Assembly: GCF_007858975.2 (NCBI RefSeq)
Contig: NZ_CP042220.2
Span: 124,001-188,000, forward strand
Direction: 5' to 3'
From: Dickeya poaceiphila
GTDB taxonomy: Bacteria > Pseudomonadota > Gammaproteobacteria > Enterobacterales > Enterobacteriaceae
Length of the DNA stretch: 64,000 nucleotides
In this document: positions 55,888 to 64,000 of the stretch, piece by piece
Position numbering within the stretch: position 1 is the first letter of the stretch
Layout of the letters: each line of letters opens with the position of its first letter
Notes under the pieces: model-generated
Databases searched by the model: none
What the model was told of the DNA's origin: nothing
The model's input: only the letters and a program-made list of their open reading frames with translations
Position numbers and translations under genes: made by a program

Positions 55888-56016
55888 AAAGTAAAACCGG
55901 CAAGGACGGGTCTATAAGTGCGGTGTTTTTCTACAATTCGCTGATTAAAAATAAGAAAATCATTACCTGCCACCTGATTCTTCCGGTCTTTCTTGATAGC
56001 GTGCAATCGTATGCAT

Positions 56017-56056
56017 TTGTCATTTTTTTGTCATGAAGTGGTTATTTTTTTGTCAT
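56017..56056 (+). promoter_or_regulatory. tandem Pho boxes (PhoB sites) of ugpB
   Basis: TTGTCAT occurs at 56017, 56028 and 56050, with a degenerate TGGTTAT at 56039: four half-sites spaced exactly 11 bp apart. PhoB binds direct repeats of CTGTCAT-type 7-mers at 11-bp spacing, and ugpB is a known Pho regulon gene. The fit in sequence, phase and place is excellent. Confidence 0.88.
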
Positions 56057-56163
56057 TTTTGCGTGTCATGTTACCTGCCGAATATCAAGGTGCGCTTTTT
56101 CGCTCATGGCGCTCACAACGATCAGTACTCGCATCCGCACCCACCATGATCTCAGGAGACAGC

Positions 56164-57483
56164 ATGTTTCAACACGCTATCCGTAAAACCGCCGCCGTTG
56201 TCATTATGGCGTTGGCTGCCAGCGCACAGGCGCAGGCGGTTACCGAAATCCCATTCTGGCATTCGATGGAAGGGGAACTGGGTAAGACCGTTAATTCTCT
56301 GGCTGACCGTTTCAACCAGACTCACAGTGACGTCAAAATCGTGCCGGTGTACAAAGGCAACTACGAGCAGAGCCTGGCAGCCGGTATCGCCGCGTTTCGT
56401 AGCGGCAATGCACCCGCTATCCTGCAGGTGTATGAAGTGGGTACGGCGACTATGATGGCCAGTAAGGCTATCAAGCCGGTATACCAGGTATTCAAAGATG
56501 CCGACGTGCCGTTCGATGAGAAAATTTTCGTACCGACCGTTTCCGGTTACTACTCTGATGCCAAAACCGGGCACCTGCTGTCTCAGCCGTTCAACAGCTC
56601 GACGCCAGTACTGTATTACAACAAAGACGCCTTCAAAAAAGCGGGTCTGGACCCGGAGCAGCCGCCGAAAACCTGGCAGCAGATGGCTGAGTATACCGCC
56701 AAACTGCGTGCGTCTGGTATGAAGTGTGGCTATGCCAGCGGCTGGCAGGGCTGGATTCAGATTGAAAACTTCAGCGCCTGGCACGGTTTGCCGATCGCCA
56801 CTAAAAACAACGGGTTCGACGGTCTTGATGCGGTGCTGGAGTTCAATAAACCGATTCAGGTCAAGCATATTCAGATGCTGGAAGACATGAACAAGAAAGG
56901 GGACTTCACCTATTATGGCCGCAAAGACGAGCCGACCGAGAAGTTCTATAACGGCGACTGCGCCATGACCACCGCGTCATCCGGTTCGCTGGCGAATATT
57001 CGTCAGTACGCCAAATTTAACTACGGTGTGGCGATGATGCCGTATGACGCCGATGTGAAAGGCGCGCCGCAGAACGCGATTATCGGTGGTGCCAGCCTGT
57101 GGGTGATGAGCGGCAAAGACGCGGCGACCTATAAAGGCGTGGCGGAATTCATGCAGTTCCTGTCTACACCGGAAATCGCCGCCGAGTGGCACCAGAAGAC
57201 CGGCTATCTGCCGATCACCACCGCCGCTTACGAGCTGACCAAACAGCAGGGTTTCTATGACAAGAACCCCGGTGCTGATATTGCCACCCGTCAGATGCTG
57301 AATAAAGACCCGCTGCCGTTTACCAAAGGGTTGCGTCTGGGCAACATGCCGCAGATTCGTACCATCGTGGATGAAGAACTGGAAAGCGTCTGGACTGGCA
57401 AGAAAACCCCGCAGCAGGCGCTGGATACTGCTGTGGAGCGCGGCAACGCACTGTTGCGTCGCTTCGAACAGGCGAACAAGTAA
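56164..57483 (+). CDS. ugpB: sn-glycerol-3-phosphate ABC transporter, substrate-binding protein UgpB
   Basis: This periplasmic receptor binds glycerol-3-phosphate and glycerophosphodiesters. Started at 56164 ([20 protein letters not shown]), 7 nt or so after AGGAGA, it has 439 residues; the frame is open 57 codons upstream but those overlap the Pho boxes. The signal peptide ends AQA before [20 protein letters not shown]. Ligand-region motifs include [20 protein letters not shown] and [20 protein letters not shown]. It leads the ugpBAECQ operon. Confidence 0.96.
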   Translation: MFQHAIRKTAAVVIMALAASAQAQAVTEIPFWHSMEGELGKTVNSLADRFNQTHSDVKIVPVYKGNYEQSLAAGIAAFRSGNAPAILQVYEVGTATMMASKAIKPVYQVFKDADVPFDEKIFVPTVSGYYSDAKTGHLLSQPFNSSTPVLYYNKDAFKKAGLDPEQPPKTWQQMAEYTAKLRASGMKCGYASGWQGWIQIENFSAWHGLPIATKNNGFDGLDAVLEFNKPIQVKHIQMLEDMNKKGDFTYYGRKDEPTEKFYNGDCAMTTASSGSLANIRQYAKFNYGVAMMPYDADVKGAPQNAIIGGASLWVMSGKDAATYKGVAEFMQFLSTPEIAAEWHQKTGYLPITTAAYELTKQQGFYDKNPGADIATRQMLNKDPLPFTKGLRLGNMPQIRTIVDEELESVWTGKKTPQQALDTAVERGNALLRRFEQANK

Positions 57484-57493
57484 TCATATTCCG

Positions 57494-57511
57494 GGCCGAA
57501 GGGAGTCGGCC
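57494..57511 (+). terminator. ugpB-ugpA intercistronic hairpin
   Basis: GGCCGA (57494-57499) pairs with TCGGCC (57506-57511) around AGGGAG, followed at a distance by CTTTTCTT. It is probably a partial terminator or mRNA stabiliser behind the binding-protein gene. Confidence 0.5.
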
Positions 57512-57556
57512 ACCCCTGTCTTTTCTTGAGAACCCTGTTTTCTGAGAGCCTTGTGC

Positions 57557-58444
57557 ATGAGTGCTTCCCGCCCTGTTTTTGGCCGCAGCCTGTTGCCTTA
57601 CCTGCTGGTGTTGCCGCAGCTAGCCATTACGGTGATTTTCTTTATCTGGCCTGCCGGGCAGGCGCTCTGGTATTCGGTGCAGAGCGTTGACCCGTTCGGC
57701 CTGTCCAGCCAGTTCGTCGGGCTGGAGAATTTCATCAATCTGTTCCACGACAGCTATTATCTTGGCTCGTTTTACACCACGCTGCTGTTCAGCTTTCTGG
57801 TGGCGGCATCGGGGCTGATGTTGTCGTTATTTCTGGCCGCGCTGGTGGATTACACCCTGCGTTTTAGTCGCCTGTACCAGACGTTGCTGATTCTGCCTTA
57901 TGCCGTCGCGCCCGCCGTCGCCGCGGTGTTGTGGATGTTTCTGTTCAACCCCGGTCTGGGGCTGATTACCTGGCTGCTGCACCAGTGGGGCTATGACTGG
58001 AACCACGCGCAGTACAGTGGTCAGGCGATGTTTCTGGTGGTGCTGGCGTCGGTCTGGAAGCAAATCAGCTACAACTTTCTGTTTTTCCTCGCCGCGTTAC
58101 AGTCCATTCCTCGCTCGCTGATCGAAGCGGCGGCGATTGACGGCGCCGGGCCGGTACGCCGTTTCTTCAATCTGGTGTTGCCGCTGATTTCACCGGTGAG
58201 CTTTTTCCTGCTGGTGGTCAACCTGACCTACGCCTTCTTCGATACCTTCCCGGTTATCGATGCCGCGACCGGCGGCGGGCCAGTGCAGGCGACCACTACG
58301 CTAATCTACAAAATTTACCGCGAAGGATTCGCCGGTCTGGATCTCTCCAGTTCGGCGGCGCAGTCGGTGGTGCTGATGCTGGTGGTGACCGTGTTGACGG
58401 TTATCCAGTTCCGCTTTGTCGAGCGTAAGGTGAATTATCAATGA
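57557..58444 (+). CDS. ugpA: sn-glycerol-3-phosphate ABC transporter permease UgpA
   Basis: This inner-membrane permease has 295 residues, as in E. coli, from the ATG at 57557 ([20 protein letters not shown]). Six helices are visible. The EAA loop that contacts UgpC is [20 protein letters not shown] (about 188-207). A TTG two codons upstream is in frame but less likely. It overlaps ugpE by 4 bp. Confidence 0.95.
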   Translation: MSASRPVFGRSLLPYLLVLPQLAITVIFFIWPAGQALWYSVQSVDPFGLSSQFVGLENFINLFHDSYYLGSFYTTLLFSFLVAASGLMLSLFLAALVDYTLRFSRLYQTLLILPYAVAPAVAAVLWMFLFNPGLGLITWLLHQWGYDWNHAQYSGQAMFLVVLASVWKQISYNFLFFLAALQSIPRSLIEAAAIDGAGPVRRFFNLVLPLISPVSFFLLVVNLTYAFFDTFPVIDAATGGGPVQATTTLIYKIYREGFAGLDLSSSAAQSVVLMLVVTVLTVIQFRFVERKVNYQ

Positions 58445-59319
58445 GCCAGTCTGCCATGACCGCAAGCCGGATGATTGAGAACCGTCGCGGGCTGGATGTC
58501 TTCAGCCACGTCATGCTGGTGGTCGCCATTATGGTGGTGTTGTTCCCGCTGTATGTGGCGTTTATCGCTGCCACCATGAGCCAGGAACAGATGTCGCAGG
58601 TGCCGATGTCGCTGCTCCCCGGTGGGCACCTGTGGGAAAACGTGGCCTATATCTGGCGGCACGGCGTGGGCGACAATAATAGTGCGCCGTTCGGCCTGAT
58701 GCTGTTTAACAGCTTTGTGATGGCGCTGGCGATCACCATCGGCAAGATCAGCGTGTCGATGTTATCGGCTTACGCGATTGTTTATTTCCGTTTCCCATGC
58801 CGTAACCTGTTTTTCTGGATGATCTTTTCCACCCTGATGCTGCCGGTGGAAGTGCGTATCTTCCCGACGGTTGAGGTGATTTCTCACCTCAACATGACCA
58901 ACAGCTATGTTGGGTTGACGCTGCCGGTGATGGCGTCTGCCACCGCCACGTTTCTGTTCCGCCAGTTCTTTATGACGCTGCCGGATGAACTGCTGGAGGC
59001 GGCGCGTATCGACGGCGCCGGCCCGATGCGCTTTTTCTTCGACATGGTGTTGCCGTTGTCTAAAACCAATCTGGCGGCGCTGTTCGTCATCACCTTTATC
59101 TATGGCTGGAACCAGTACCTGTGGCCGCTTCTGATCGTCAACGACCCGCATCTTGGCACCGCTGTCGCCGGGATTCAGAGCATGATCGCCACCGGCGACA
59201 CGGCGACGCCCTGGCATCAGGTGATGGCGGCGATGCTGATGACGATGCTGCCGCCGCTGTTGGTAGTGCTACTGATGCAACGCTGGTTTGTTCGCGGTCT
59301 GGTTGATAGTGAGAAATAG
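58441..59319 (+). CDS. ugpE: sn-glycerol-3-phosphate ABC transporter permease UgpE
   Basis: This is the second permease, 292 residues from the ATGA overlap with ugpA, served by AAGGTG 9 nt upstream. E. coli UgpE begins at the equivalent of residue 11 ([16 protein letters not shown], 58471), so the first ten residues may be absent in vivo. Six helices are visible. The EAA loop is [20 protein letters not shown] (about 182-201). ugpC starts 6 bp after the stop. Confidence 0.94.
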   Translation: MSQSAMTASRMIENRRGLDVFSHVMLVVAIMVVLFPLYVAFIAATMSQEQMSQVPMSLLPGGHLWENVAYIWRHGVGDNNSAPFGLMLFNSFVMALAITIGKISVSMLSAYAIVYFRFPCRNLFFWMIFSTLMLPVEVRIFPTVEVISHLNMTNSYVGLTLPVMASATATFLFRQFFMTLPDELLEAARIDGAGPMRFFFDMVLPLSKTNLAALFVITFIYGWNQYLWPLLIVNDPHLGTAVAGIQSMIATGDTATPWHQVMAAMLMTMLPPLLVVLLMQRWFVRGLVDSEK

Positions 59320-59325
59320 AACCCT

Positions 59326-60402
59326 ATGGCATGTTTAAAACTTCAGGCCGTCACCAAATCCTATGACGGTAAAACGCAGGTAATTCAGCCGATTGATCTC
59401 GACGTGGCGGACGGCGAATTCGTGGTGATGGTAGGGCCGTCCGGCTGCGGTAAATCGACGCTGTTGCGTATGGTGGCCGGTCTGGAACAGACCACCAGCG
59501 GCGATATTTATATCGGCGATGAGCGTGTAACGGATAAAGAACCTAAAGATCGCGGCATTGCGATGGTGTTCCAGAATTACGCGCTCTATCCGCATATGAG
59601 CGTTTACGACAACATGGCTTACGGCCTGAAAATTCGGGGCTTTGGTAAAGAGCAGATTCGCCAGCGGGTGGAAGACGCAGCACGTATTCTGGAGTTACAG
59701 CCGCTGTTGCAGCGTAAACCGCGCGAGCTGTCTGGCGGCCAGCGCCAGCGTGTGGCGATGGGGCGCGCCATTGTGCGCGAACCGTCGGTGTTCCTGTTCG
59801 ACGAACCGCTGTCCAACCTTGATGCCAGGTTGCGGGTGCAGATGCGTCTGGAACTGCAACAACTGCACAAGCGGTTGAAAACTACCAGCCTGTATGTCAC
59901 CCACGATCAGGTGGAGGCGATGACGCTGGCTCACCGCGTGATTGTGATGAACAAGGGCGTGGCGGAACAGATCGGCGCGCCGGCGGAGATTTACCGTAAG
60001 CCGGCGTCGTTGTTCGTCGCCAGTTTCATCGGTTCGCCTGCCATGAATTTGTGGGCCGGGCAGGTGAGTGCAGACGGTAACCGGCTCGAACTGTCGGCGG
60101 ATTTCTCGCTGCCGCTGCCGGTGGCGAAACCGCAGTGGCAGGGGCGTGCCGTCACGCTGGGTATGCGCCCGGAGCATATTTTGCAGTCCACCGCCGATGC
60201 CGGCGGCGTGCCGCTGGTGGTGGACACGCTGGAATTGCTGGGTGCGGATAATCTGGCGCACGGCAAATGGGCGGGGCAGAATATCGTGGTGCGCCTGTCG
60301 CACGAACATTGTCCGGCGGTGGGAGAAACCCTGTGGCTTACGCTGCCGACGGTATCCTGGCATATATTTGATTCGCAAAGCGGATTACGGATGGAAGCAT
60401 GA
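59326..60402 (+). CDS. ugpC: sn-glycerol-3-phosphate ABC transporter ATP-binding protein UgpC
   Basis: This MalK-type ATPase has 358 residues. Walker A is GPSGCGKST (about 37-45), signature [15 protein letters not shown], Walker [14 protein letters not shown] and H-loop [12 protein letters not shown]. The C-terminal TOBE/regulatory domain starts near 240 ([20 protein letters not shown]). Its final codons overlap ugpQ by 4 bp. Confidence 0.97.
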   Translation: MACLKLQAVTKSYDGKTQVIQPIDLDVADGEFVVMVGPSGCGKSTLLRMVAGLEQTTSGDIYIGDERVTDKEPKDRGIAMVFQNYALYPHMSVYDNMAYGLKIRGFGKEQIRQRVEDAARILELQPLLQRKPRELSGGQRQRVAMGRAIVREPSVFLFDEPLSNLDARLRVQMRLELQQLHKRLKTTSLYVTHDQVEAMTLAHRVIVMNKGVAEQIGAPAEIYRKPASLFVASFIGSPAMNLWAGQVSADGNRLELSADFSLPLPVAKPQWQGRAVTLGMRPEHILQSTADAGGVPLVVDTLELLGADNLAHGKWAGQNIVVRLSHEHCPAVGETLWLTLPTVSWHIFDSQSGLRMEA

Positions 60403-61142
60403 CCCCGAATTGGCTTTATCCTGCTATCGTCGCCCACCGTGGCGGTGGTTCTCTGGCACCAGAAAACACACTGGCGGCGATTGATGTCGGCGCACAGCAT
60501 GGTCACAAGATGATCGAGTTCGACGCCAAGCTGTCGCAGGACGGGCACATCTTCTTGTTACACGACGATACGCTGGAGCGTACCAGCAACGGTTGGGGTG
60601 TGGCGGGCGAACTGCCGTGGGACAAACTGGTCGGGCTGGACGCCGGTAGCTGGTACAGCAGCCAGTTTCAGGGCGAACGCCTGCCGTTGCTGTCTGAAGT
60701 AGCGAAACGCTGCGAGCAGTACGGTATGGCAGCCAATATCGAGATCAAACCGACGACCAGCTGTGAGGAGCAGACTGGCCGCGTGGTGGCGCTGGCGGCC
60801 CGTGAGTTGTGGCGGAACCATCCGGTCGCGCCGTTGTTGTCGTCGTTTTCAGTTGATGCGCTGGCCGCGGCGCAGCAGGCGGTGCCGGAATTGCCGCGTG
60901 GTCTGCTGCTGGACGAATGGGACGACGACTGGCGCGCCCTGACCACACGTCTCGGCTGTGTGTCGATTCACCTCAACCACCGCCTGCTCGATGAAGCGCG
61001 CGTCAGACAGTTGAAAGACGCTGGGCTGCGCATTCTGGTGTATACCGTCAATCAGCCTGACCGCGCTCGCACCCTGTTGCTGTGGGGCGTTGACTGCATC
61101 TGTACTGACCGGATAGATTTGATTGGACCGCAATTTAATTAA
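60399..61142 (+). CDS. ugpQ: cytoplasmic glycerophosphodiester phosphodiesterase UgpQ
   Basis: It hydrolyses glycerophosphodiesters entering through UgpBAEC to glycerol-3-phosphate and an alcohol. It has 247 residues (E. coli 247). The GDPD active site is visible as [15 protein letters not shown] (about 12-26), then [20 protein letters not shown] with the second catalytic His, and NIEIKP (about 110). There is no signal peptide, in line with a cytoplasmic enzyme rather than the periplasmic GlpQ. It closes the operon. Confidence 0.96.
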   Translation: MTPNWLYPAIVAHRGGGSLAPENTLAAIDVGAQHGHKMIEFDAKLSQDGHIFLLHDDTLERTSNGWGVAGELPWDKLVGLDAGSWYSSQFQGERLPLLSEVAKRCEQYGMAANIEIKPTTSCEEQTGRVVALAARELWRNHPVAPLLSSFSVDALAAAQQAVPELPRGLLLDEWDDDWRALTTRLGCVSIHLNHRLLDEARVRQLKDAGLRILVYTVNQPDRARTLLLWGVDCICTDRIDLIGPQFN

Positions 61143-61177
61143 CGTCGGCTGAATGTCGCCTGTCCTGACAGCACACC

Positions 61178-61208
61178 ACGCCGGCTAATAATAAACCGGC
61201 GTATTTCA
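61178..61208 (+). terminator. ugp operon terminator (weak)
   Basis: ACGCCGG (61178-61184) pairs with CCGGCGT (61196-61202) around an 11-nt AT-rich loop, followed by ATTTC. It lies 36 bp after ugpQ. Confidence 0.55.
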
Positions 61209-61328
61209 TCCGGCGTTTCCTGTATGACCTGGGCTGTTCGGCCCACTCCCCGGCAGGGTTTGCCTTGCCGTCGTGACCCGCCATCAGCCTTCGCCCAGAT
61301 GAACCGCGCATTTTTTCAAGGAAGGGCG

Positions 61329-62285
61329 ATGCCCACGTTTATTATTTCTCTTTGGCACCAGATTTTTCTTTCCCTGCCGCTGTTTGTACTGATTGCACTG
61401 GGGTATGCGCTGGTTCGCCTTGGTCGCTGGCCGTCCGCGGTGACCGATGCGCTCACTAAATTTGTGTTTTCGGTTGCCTTGCCTGCCATGTTGTTCCGCA
61501 TGATGTGCGATTTCTCCAAACGGCCAGCGGTAGATGCCCGGTTGCTGATAGCCTTCTTCGGCAGCTGTTTTATCGTGTTTGTGCTGGGGCGGGTGGTAGC
61601 GAGCCGGGTTTTCCGGCTGGATGGCGTTTCCGGTTCGGTGTTCTCGCTCAGCGGTATTTTCTCTAACAACGTGATGCTGGGCTTACCGATTGCTACGTTG
61701 ATGCTTGGCCCACAGGCGATCCCCTCCGTGGCGTTAGTGCTGGTGTTCAACGGCTTGATTTTATGGACGTTGGTGACGGTTTCTGTGGAATGGGCGCGTA
61801 ACGGTTCGCTGTCAATGCAGGGGTTTGGTAAAACCGCTGTCGGCGTGCTGAAGAACCCGCTGATCATCGGTATTCTCAGTGGAACGCTCTACAGCCTTAC
61901 CGGCCTGCCGCTACCCGACACCCTTGATAAACCTATCGGTATGTTAGGGCAGATTGCGGTGCCGTTGTCGCTGGTGACACTAGGCATGGGGCTGGCGGAA
62001 TACCGCATCCGCGATGGCTGGCAAATCAGCATGGCTATCTGTCTCATCAAGCTGGTGGTGCAGCCGCTGGTGGTGTGGGTGCTGGCGGTCGCGCTGGGTC
62101 TGCCGGAGATGGAAACCCGTGTGGTGGTGCTGCTGGGTTCGATGGCGGTGGGCGTCAACATCTACCTGATGTCGCGGCAATTCAATGTGCTGGGCGGTCC
62201 GGTTGCCGCCAGCCTGTTGATGTCAACCACGTTGGCGGGGATTACCACGCCGTTGATTCTGACGCTGCTGGGCGTAAGGCTATAA
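61329..62285 (+). CDS. AEC family (auxin efflux carrier type) transporter
   Basis: This inner-membrane carrier of the AEC/bile-acid-sodium fold has 318 residues from 61329 (MPTFIISLWHQIFLSLPLFV), preceded by AAGGAAGGG. About ten helices in two halves are evident. Family-like segments are LTKFVFSVALPAMLFRMMCD near 40-60, FSNNVMLGLPIATLMLGPQA, and the second-half LGQIAVPLSLVTLGMGLAEY. Bacterial AEC proteins carry malate, malonate or other small acids; the substrate here is unknown. E. coli lacks a gene at this place between ugpQ and yhhA. Confidence 0.88.
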   Translation: MPTFIISLWHQIFLSLPLFVLIALGYALVRLGRWPSAVTDALTKFVFSVALPAMLFRMMCDFSKRPAVDARLLIAFFGSCFIVFVLGRVVASRVFRLDGVSGSVFSLSGIFSNNVMLGLPIATLMLGPQAIPSVALVLVFNGLILWTLVTVSVEWARNGSLSMQGFGKTAVGVLKNPLIIGILSGTLYSLTGLPLPDTLDKPIGMLGQIAVPLSLVTLGMGLAEYRIRDGWQISMAICLIKLVVQPLVVWVLAVALGLPEMETRVVVLLGSMAVGVNIYLMSRQFNVLGGPVAASLLMSTTLAGITTPLILTLLGVRL

Positions 62286-62339
62286 ACACCCTGCGCTACC
62301 CGCCGGTGATCCTGACGTGAGCGGCGGGGTGGCGCAGAG

Positions 62340-62621
62340 TCAGTACCGGTTGGTATTGCCGGGGCTGGATTGCTGGATACGCTGGCGATTCTGTTCCAGT
62401 TGCTGTTGCAGTTGTTGCTGTTGATCGCGGCTGCGCTGCTGGATTTCCTGATTTAACAGTTGCTGTTGGAGCCGCTGGTTTTGCTGCATCTCCTGCAACA
62501 GCCGTTTCTGGCTGCTGATGCCGTTTTCAAATTGCTGCTGCTGTGGCGAGATCGGTTGTGTGGCGGCCAGAGCCAGCCACGGCAGGCTCAGCAGCCACAT
62601 CAGGGAAGGCAGTATTCTCAT
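62340..62621 (-). CDS. yhhA: DUF2756 family protein YhhA
   Basis: This small exported protein has 93 residues from 62621 (MRILPSLMWLLSLPWLALAA), preceded by GGAGGAG. A signal peptide ends at about residue 20. The mature part is an extremely Gln-rich single helix (QQQQQFENGISSQ then many QQQLLQ/QQLEQ repeats), likely a coiled coil. The position between ugpQ and the next genes and the composition match E. coli YhhA (DUF2756). The open frame continues 33 codons upstream, which is rejected. Function unknown. Confidence 0.85.
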   Translation of the reverse strand: MRILPSLMWLLSLPWLALAATQPISPQQQQFENGISSQKRLLQEMQQNQRLQQQLLNQEIQQRSRDQQQQLQQQLEQNRQRIQQSSPGNTNRY

Positions 62622-62792
62622 AGCTCCTCCGGGGGAAACGACGGCCTTATCAGGTTTTATTCTAGCGGTTAATGCAGGCCGCGTCTGGTTTTCGCCGACA
62701 GATCGGACGATGTGCCACACAGGTCGTTAGTGGGGGACGGAATACGCTATACTGACGCCCACCTTTTTCGTATTTTCTTGCCTGACTTTATC

Positions 62793-63257
62793 ATGTTTCA
62801 TATTGCGCTCTATGAGCCACAGATTGCACCCAATACCGGTAATATTATCCGTCTGGCGGCCAATAATGGCTGTTCATTGCACCTGATCGAGCCGTTAGGC
62901 TTTGATTTCGAGGAAAAAAAACTGCGCCGCGCCGGGCTGGATTATCACGATCTGGCAAAGGTGCAGCGCCATGCCGATTATGCGGCGTTTCTGGCCGCTG
63001 TACCTGGATGCCGGATTTTCGCCTGTACCACCAAAGGCAGCCGCCCTTACGATGAACCCGACTACCAGCCGGGTGATGTGCTGCTGTTTGGCTCGGAAAC
63101 CGCAGGCTTACCGGATGCTATTCGCAACGGCTTCGCACCGGAGTTTCGCATTCGCATTCCGATGGAGCCTGACTGCCGCAGCCTGAATTTGTCCAACTCG
63201 GTAGCGATTATCAGCTACGAGGCCTGGCGACAAAATGGGTTTGGTGGCCGACGCTGA
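62793..63257 (+). CDS. trmL: tRNA (cytidine(34)-2'-O)-methyltransferase TrmL
   Basis: This SPOUT-class enzyme 2'-O-methylates the wobble nucleotide of the two tRNA-Leu isoacceptors. The start at 62793 ([20 protein letters not shown]) gives 154 residues (E. coli 157). The knotted SAM-binding part is visible as [14 protein letters not shown] (about 96-109), [20 protein letters not shown] and the terminal YEAWRQ. In E. coli trmL lies elsewhere, near cysE. Confidence 0.95.
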   Translation: MFHIALYEPQIAPNTGNIIRLAANNGCSLHLIEPLGFDFEEKKLRRAGLDYHDLAKVQRHADYAAFLAAVPGCRIFACTTKGSRPYDEPDYQPGDVLLFGSETAGLPDAIRNGFAPEFRIRIPMEPDCRSLNLSNSVAIISYEAWRQNGFGGRR

Positions 63258-63295
63258 CGCGCAGAACCCGCGGGAACCGACAGGAGCATGTGCGT

Positions 63296-64000
63296 TTAAT
63301 GCCGTTGCAGGGCCTGGAGGATAGGGGTACGACGCACGGGGGTCGGGTTAAGCAGGAATACCACTTCACCCCGGTAGAATGGCGATGATGCCAGCCGCCG
63401 CTGCCACTGTTCATCCCACTTACCGTGCTGTACCAGTCCGAGCCGGAACGGCAGTGTCAGCTTCATCAACGCAGGCAGATAGGCGGTGTAATTTTCCACG
63501 GTATGCCGTCCCTGATAGGTCTGCACCACGATGTCATCCACCACCCCGTTTAGACGGTTGAGTTGCCGGATGTCGCCGGTTTTGGCCCAATCCAGCAACC
63601 CGGTAATGCTCAAACGGCAGTCAGGCGGTAGTTGCTGGCGGAGCGTTTGCAAAAAGGCGACATAGTGCGACAGGTGGTAGCTTTTGGCATCGAAATCGAT
63701 CTGGATGCCATCGACCTGATTGCCGGCGGCGGCCCAACGCTTGCGGAGTTGCAACAGTCGCTGCAACTCTGGTTTACCGAGGCGCAAGTCAGAAACCCGA
63801 AACGACAGCCAAAGGTGCCTGACCGGCAGCGCGCTGACCGGGATGCCCTGACGCAGAAACACCGTTTTGCCTTTCCGTCGGGCGATTTCCCCCTGATGCA
63901 GGTAGAGCATAGTAGCCTGAGATAACACCGGCTGGGGCTGCACCGCCGCCCACAACCAAAAAGCCTGATAGTGGGTGGCGTTAACCGTGCTGCCGTGCGC
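63296..64000 (-). CDS. DUF3142 domain-containing protein (5' end outside window)
   Basis: The frame is open to the window edge: codons beyond 63955 read GSTVNATHYQAFWLW without a stop, so the gene starts past 64000 and at least 234 residues are visible. Features match DUF3142: FWLWAAVQPQPVLSQATMLYLHQGE, then the TIM-barrel-like VDGIQIDFDAKSYHLSHYVA and a DDIVVQTYQGR strand, as in glycoside-hydrolase-like folds. Function unknown. It converges with trmL, with 38 bp between the stops. Confidence 0.82.
   Translation of the reverse strand, partial: AHGSTVNATHYQAFWLWAAVQPQPVLSQATMLYLHQGEIARRKGKTVFLRQGIPVSALPVRHLWLSFRVSDLRLGKPELQRLLQLRKRWAAAGNQVDGIQIDFDAKSYHLSHYVAFLQTLRQQLPPDCRLSITGLLDWAKTGDIRQLNRLNGVVDDIVVQTYQGRHTVENYTAYLPALMKLTLPFRLGLVQHGKWDEQWQRRLASSPFYRGEVVFLLNPTPVRRTPILQALQRH

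Larger units (their letters stand above)
55352..56163 (+). other. intergenic region MCP6-ugpB
   Basis: These 812 bases between divergent genes carry no supportable gene. 55430-55720 is very AT-rich. A 17-bp direct repeat is at 55854-55887 and phased Pho boxes at 56017-56056. The left end should hold the MCP6 promoter. Confidence 0.6.

Noticed and set aside
44324..55992. Sigma-28 (FliA) promoters for the MCP genes
   Set aside because: I looked for TAAA-N15-GCCGATAA on the minus strand before each gene and found no convincing match; not reported as present.
1..64000. CRISPR arrays, tRNA/rRNA genes, transposases or integrases
   Set aside because: No regularly spaced repeats, no cloverleaf-like sequences with a CCA end and no mobile-element proteins were recognised.

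Overview
The window looks like chromosomal DNA of a soft-rot plant pathogen of the genus Dickeya (Pectobacteriaceae). Gene order follows the E. coli blocks around dpp/bcs/kdgK and around rpoH/liv/ugp. The cellulose operon, however, carries bcsO and bcsD and ends with a GH8 endoglucanase of 332 residues, the length I recall for Erwinia chrysanthemi CelY. The pectin-catabolic gene kdgK has a good KdgR box. There is also an expanded set of chemoreceptors. No rRNA, tRNA, CRISPR array, transposase or prophage gene is visible.

Layout. 1-6.1 kb: dppABCDF, a dipeptide ABC importer with a CA-rich GcvB-like target in the dppA leader. 6.1-7.6 kb: a HipB/HipA-type toxin-antitoxin pair on the minus strand. 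8.3-19.9 kb: the cellulose operon bcsO-Q-A-B-C-D-Z. 20.3-25.0 kb: dctA, yhjJ (an M16 homologue without its zinc motif), kdgK and a small tautomerase. 25.0-31.0 kb: yhjD, yhhS, dcrB, yhhQ, tusA, a DUF1820 gene, yhhL and rsmD. 31.3-36.1 kb: ftsY-ftsE-ftsX, rpoH with a sigma-E type promoter, and panM. 36.5-41.3 kb: livKHMGF. 41.4-55.4 kb: a PLP aminotransferase followed by six tandem methyl-accepting chemotaxis protein genes, all on the minus strand. In E. coli livF and ugpB are neighbours, so this 14-kb block sits exactly at that junction. 56.2-61.1 kb: ugpBAECQ behind phased Pho boxes. 61.3-64.0 kb: an AEC transporter, yhhA, trmL and a DUF3142 gene that runs off the window end.

Functionally the window combines nutrient import (dipeptides, branched-chain amino acids, glycerol-3-phosphate, C4-dicarboxylates), sensing (the MCP array), biofilm cellulose and core housekeeping (co-translational targeting, division, heat shock, tRNA and rRNA modification).

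The points most worth a second look are these: a BcsR-like N-terminus in BcsO; a hairpin plus T-run between bcsQ and bcsA; a low-GC insert in the BcsC barrel domain; and the MCP array. In that array the C-terminal CheR/CheB tether and a shared terminator hairpin occur together in four of six genes, one pair is a recent duplication, and a signalling-tip segment looks gene-converted.
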